Part shown: positions 60,423-64,000 of the stretch, one piece after another
Layout: each line of letters opens with the position of its first letter
Position numbering within the stretch: position 1 is the stretch's first letter
Origin: Torreya grandis
Lineage: Eukaryota > Streptophyta > Pinopsida > Cupressales > Taxaceae
Direction: 5' to 3'
NCBI GenBank assembly: GCA_037957365.1
Contig: JARHVA010005352.1
Location: forward strand, 434,001-498,000
Length of the DNA stretch: 64,000 nt
The notes under the pieces: model-generated
Told to the model about the DNA's origin: nothing
The model's database searches: none
The model's input: the letters and a program-made list of their open reading frames with translations, nothing else
Position numbers and translations under genes: made by a program

Positions 60423-61471
60423 GATGAAAGAGGAAGCAAAACAAGATGAGAAAACAAAGGATATAAAAAGTGAAAAAAATAAAGCTAGGTCGACCTAGTG
60501 CAAAATAGGGACAATAAAGCTAGATAGGGTCCATAGAATTGACCTAGTTTAGAGAGCAGAAGTTGACAAAAAGGGAAAAATCCCTAAAAATTATGCTAGG
60601 TTAACCTAGTCAACCTAGTGTAGTGCACAAAGGTTGTAGAAACTTCTAGGTCAATTAGGTCGACCTAGTGCAATAGATAGAGGTAGCAAGTAGGGTTTGG
60701 GATAATGTAGAATCAAGCTGGTTGACATACCAAAATAGACATGAAAAGAGAAAGGATTGTTAAAAGGATAAAAAAATGAAATGAGATATGCCTATAGATA
60801 GTCTATAAAAGTAGATATTGAAATGAAATACACAATAAACTGAATTGACATTGGCCAATCCAATTTGTACATATAAATAGATTGCAATTTTGAAATAAAA
60901 GTATAGAGCAGAGTAAAAATAGAGAAATAGAAATTGACCTTGATGTTTTGGAGATGAAAATAGAATAATTAACTAATCTATAACCTTGGAGAGAACTTGT
61001 CCAATCTATAGAATTGGGTTAAACTGGTCGACCAAGTGAGATAAGAACCTACTGTAAAAGTTGAAAAAGTGTGCTAAGTTGATCTGGTCAACCTGGTAGA
61101 TTGAATTGGATGTCTATAAATGTCCTAAGTGGAATTGGTTGACCTAGTTGACTGGACTACAAATCTAGATGTCTAAAATCTAGAACCTGCACTATAAATC
61201 TTGAATATGAACCTACTACAAAGTGGTTAGAATTGTGCTAGGTCAACTCGATTGACCTAGTAGGTTGAATAAAAAGTCTACAAAGTGCTAGAAACCTATG
61301 TTGGGTCAAGCTGGCCGATCCAGTTTCCTATTCCTACACATAAAGAAAAATAACTAGGTCGATAGAATTGAGCTAGCAAGTCAAAACATATGATATAAAA
61401 GATGATAAAATAAATAAAAATAAGTGAAAAAAAACCCTATAAGGATTTGATTCACATCGGTTTCACCAGAA
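60423..61471. repeat. Element 4 leader with a cluster of CTAGGTCGACCTAG-type palindromes
   Basis: Perfect palindromes are CTAGGTCGACCTAG (60485-60498), CTAGGTTAACCTAG (60596-60609) and TAGGTCGACCTA (60656-60667). More degenerate copies continue to about 61380, roughly every 60-90 bp. The centre varies (GTCGAC or GTTAAC) while the palindrome is kept. No coding sequence. Confidence 0.75.
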
Positions 61472-62721
61472 TGTATATAATTAGAATTGCATGACACATA
61501 TGAATCAATCCTTGATTAGATAAGATAGATCACACCTACACTTTCGATTAGGGCACACACTTGTTAAGTAGGAGACCAATATGAGGATTTGCAAGACCCG
61601 ATTAGGGGATCACTTGTATCATATGTCACAACACATCATGCTAGGTAGGATTACAAAGCCTACAGTCTAACATGATCACACAACAACCCTAAGAGAGTCC
61701 TATGGTTTCTATATTCACTTATGATAATAAAAAAGAAAGTAAACTAATCTAATAACATGAAAAGTAAACTAATCTAGTGCTCACCAAACCTTGTGACACA
61801 AAGTGGGGGTTACAACAAAACAAGTAAATAATAACTAAACTAAACATGTATAAGAGACATACACTCATGTCAATGTATATAGAATCCTAATATATGGAAG
61901 AGAATAATACATACTACATTATCTATCTACTCTTGCAAAAGGAGAAATAAAGTTAGGAATACTTACCTTTGAAGATGAACCTATCGAGTCTCAACCTCTC
62001 CCTTGGCCAATGATGCTTCAAAATAGATTGTTGTGGCTTGTAAGGACAACCAATATAAACCAGATTTAGGCTACATGACCTACCTAAGAATCCAAAATAT
62101 TTCTCCATAAGACAAGATCAGAGCTCCAAAATAAAGTATTAAACCCTAAAGCTTTATTCCTCAAGTATAATGGTCAATAAGCAGATGTTCATTCACACTT
62201 CTTTGCTTAATTCAACTCTCTTATGAAATGGTAAGGAATGACCTTATATATATAGTAGTATCTCACCTTAAATACTTTTAGACATGTTGGATATGCTAAG
62301 TCAACCAAGTTGACCTAGCACATTATCAAGCAAGTGCCTAAAGTCTGTACTAGGTCAGTCGAGATGCAAGGTAATAAGGAAAGGAAAAGTATCCCCATAA
62401 TAAGTTAGGTCAACTAGGTCGACCTAACTTACTGAATAGGTCAAAAGGGAAAAAAGGTAAGAAATGAGGGATAAGACATGAAAAATGGTGGGATTAGATA
62501 GGAAAGATATAAATAAGCTTAGGGTTCAAGGTTTAGGAGGCAAGAGTTTATATAACAAGTAGTAAAAGGAAAAACAATCTTACAAAGCACCAAAGGTCTA
62601 CCCACCCCTTTCCTAGTACACCCTTTAAGACATGCACTCAGAGAGATTGAGACTCGGTAGGTTCTTACAAGATATGAATTGTCAGTAATCAATAAAAGTG
62701 TGAAAATATTATGTGTATACA
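61472..62721 (-). repeat. Element 4, 5' LTR
   Basis: 1250 bp, matching 46471-47727 along its length (for example CACACCTACACTTTCGATTA and TCAGTAATCAATAAAAGTG). On the element strand, TGGTGAAACCGATGTGAATC follows it and may be the primer-binding site; I cannot name the tRNA. Confidence 0.85.
62295..62430. repeat. Hairpins of the GGTCGACC family inside the element 4 5' LTR
   Basis: 62295-62305/62309-62319 form an 11-bp stem with one wobble-type mismatch (GCTAAGTCAAC/GTTGACCTAGC). 62402-62411/62421-62430 form a perfect 10-bp stem (AAGTTAGGTC/GACCTAACTT). The other LTR has partly decayed equivalents near 47300 and 47410. Confidence 0.7.
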
Positions 62722-62726
62722 CTATG

Positions 62727-64000
62727 ATCCTAAATTTTTTTGTTAGTTTCACACTAGTTGGGGTCATTCTCATAAGACCTATAAACAAATTTATAATTTA
62801 ACGATGGAATTTCTTCTTGGTCCTAATTTTTATCATTCAAAAGTATTAACAAGCTTATGAAATTTCTCTTAATGACTATAAATCACATGATAAATCTCAA
62901 GCCTTGAACTAAGCCAATGCTCATTTGGCTAGCTATAAAGATCCTCTTCCTAATCATCAACCCGTTCAAGACAACCAAGATAAAGCCACCCCTTCCACCA
63001 ATAATGTATAAAGTCTTGTTGAACCCAATTTTAAAGAGAATGTGGTTAACATGACTAATATGAAAAAGGTGATTGTTTTTATCAATTTCTAACCTATCTA
63101 CATTCCTCCTTCATCTAGAACATATCGTGTTATCCAGGATTAATTTCCAAATAATTTAAATGAGTTAGGGCAAGATGAAATTATTACATTTGATGATTCA
63201 ATTTATGATTCTCCTTTGGATAAAACTTCCTTTTTTATTTCTACCACTCTTCTTTCATCTTCCAACACTAATGATACTCAAATTTCTACTAACACTTTTA
63301 CCAATTCTCAAAATCAACTTAAACCAACTACTTCATCATCACAACCTGATTTACAACCTTATTCTAAGACTTCTTATTCTTATCAACATAAATTCCAATT
63401 CACTTCAGATCCTCCTTTTGAATAACTCCTTAATCATTATGCACCTATTTATAACAACCTTATTATGAGTTATGATGATTGGGATCCCATTATGAAACTC
63501 ACTAATCTCCCATCCCAATTTCCATTCCTTGAGCTTACGAGGAATTCTCCCCATCATGGAAACCATCTTATGCAACTATTATTTGAGATAAATGTCCCTC
63601 ATCCTCCCGTAGTAGGATGAGAGACAACCTTATCTGGATCTGAGGATAGTATAATATAATAATGTGAATAGATGTTTATCAAAATTGATGCAACTGTGGG
63701 CACTTCTCTTTCCTTAAAATTTACTATAGCTTTTAAGATTACCAATGAGATTCTACTTCATGTGAATGATCTTTCATTATTAATTAGTGATTAAATAGGT
63801 GATATCCAAGTTAATCATGCATTGATTGATGAGGGTTCTGACACTTGTGTTGCCTCTCTCAACTTAATTAAGACCCTTGGATATTTAGGATATAATCTCA
63901 TTTCTATATACAAAACCTACCAAGGATATGATAGAAGGAAAATGCCTCCTCTAGGTTGTGTGTGGCTTCCAATTACTATCCCACCTCTCATCATTCTTAT
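62727..64000 (+). mobile_element. Element 5, right part: gag-protease continuation, cut by the window end
   Basis: It resumes the gag reading (YDP, then EFLLGPNFYH) after element 4's target duplication. The open frame 63216-63425 is the Ser/Thr-rich block aligned with element 4 at 57830-58230. At about 63810-63990 the plus strand reads HALIDEGSDTCVASL, then KTYQGYDRRKMPPLGCVWLP, the same DEG-type protease as element 4. The element leaves the window here. Confidence 0.78.

Larger units (their letters stand above)
46471..62721 (-). mobile_element. Element 4: gag-protease LTR retrotransposon, no RT, with antisense PMD-like sequence
   Basis: LTRs at 46471-47727 and 61472-62721 run TGTATRTAAT to TATATA or TATACA. 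Element-strand order is 5' LTR, leader with palindromes (60423-61471), gag (57700-60422), protease (57332-57697), Ser/Pro-rich frames (56229-57013), solo LTR insertion (53919-56133), more Ser/Pro frames, repeat-rich DNA (51200-53150), antisense PMD-like sequence (48958-49900), 3' LTR. I find no RT, RNase H or integrase motif on either strand. It inserted into related element 5 in the opposite orientation. Confidence 0.82.

Overview
This window looks like nuclear DNA of a seed plant with a large, repeat-rich genome, most probably a gymnosperm. That is inference: I see one ordinary plant nuclear gene with a 19.6-kb intron, and almost everything else is old Ty3/gypsy LTR-retrotransposon sequence riddled with stops and frameshifts. 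Nothing looks bacterial, organellar or CRISPR-like, and I found no convincing tRNA or rRNA gene.

Positions 172-22351 (minus strand) hold the only credible host gene. I could join five coding exons with in-frame GT-AG introns into a 720-residue protein. Its N-terminus (MDKSEPALVPQWLK), an FPSLG motif and a C-terminal LGWEEN...LTEEEINAF segment point to a plant homologue of vasculin/GPBP1. Introns 1, 2 and 4 are 95, 96 and 177 bp; intron 3 is 19,649 bp. Upstream, about 22352-24540 is the leader and promoter region, with four telo-boxes.

Intron 3 (1378-21026) was expanded by nested insertion. Element 1 (4485-18748, minus) is a gag plus protease element without a visible polymerase. It is interrupted by element 2 (8687-14778, plus), a decayed full-length Ty3/gypsy copy with LTRs, primer-binding site, gag, protease, RT, RNase H and integrase remnants.

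From 24541 to 29523 the DNA is AT-rich and gene-free, with a 242-bp tandem duplication and a long (AT)n tract. Element 3 (29524-45149, plus) is a large Tat-lineage Ty3/gypsy element with RT, RNase H, a second RNase H and integrase. Its 3' untranslated part carries seven copies of a hairpin whose stems differ in sequence but stay complementary around a 17-nt loop.

From 45150 to the end, a plus-strand gag-protease element (element 5) is split by a related minus-strand element (element 4, 46471-62721) with clear LTRs and a near-perfect target duplication. Element 4 lacks a recognisable RT, carries an antisense plant-mobile-domain-like fragment, is decorated with CTAGGTCGACCTAG-type palindromes, and is itself interrupted by a 2.2-kb solo LTR (53919-56133) with a perfect 5-bp target duplication.

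The host gene is probably functional. The retroelements show stops, frameshifts and some catalytic-residue changes and are probably immobile. I numbered the elements for cross-reference; all boundaries were found by eye.
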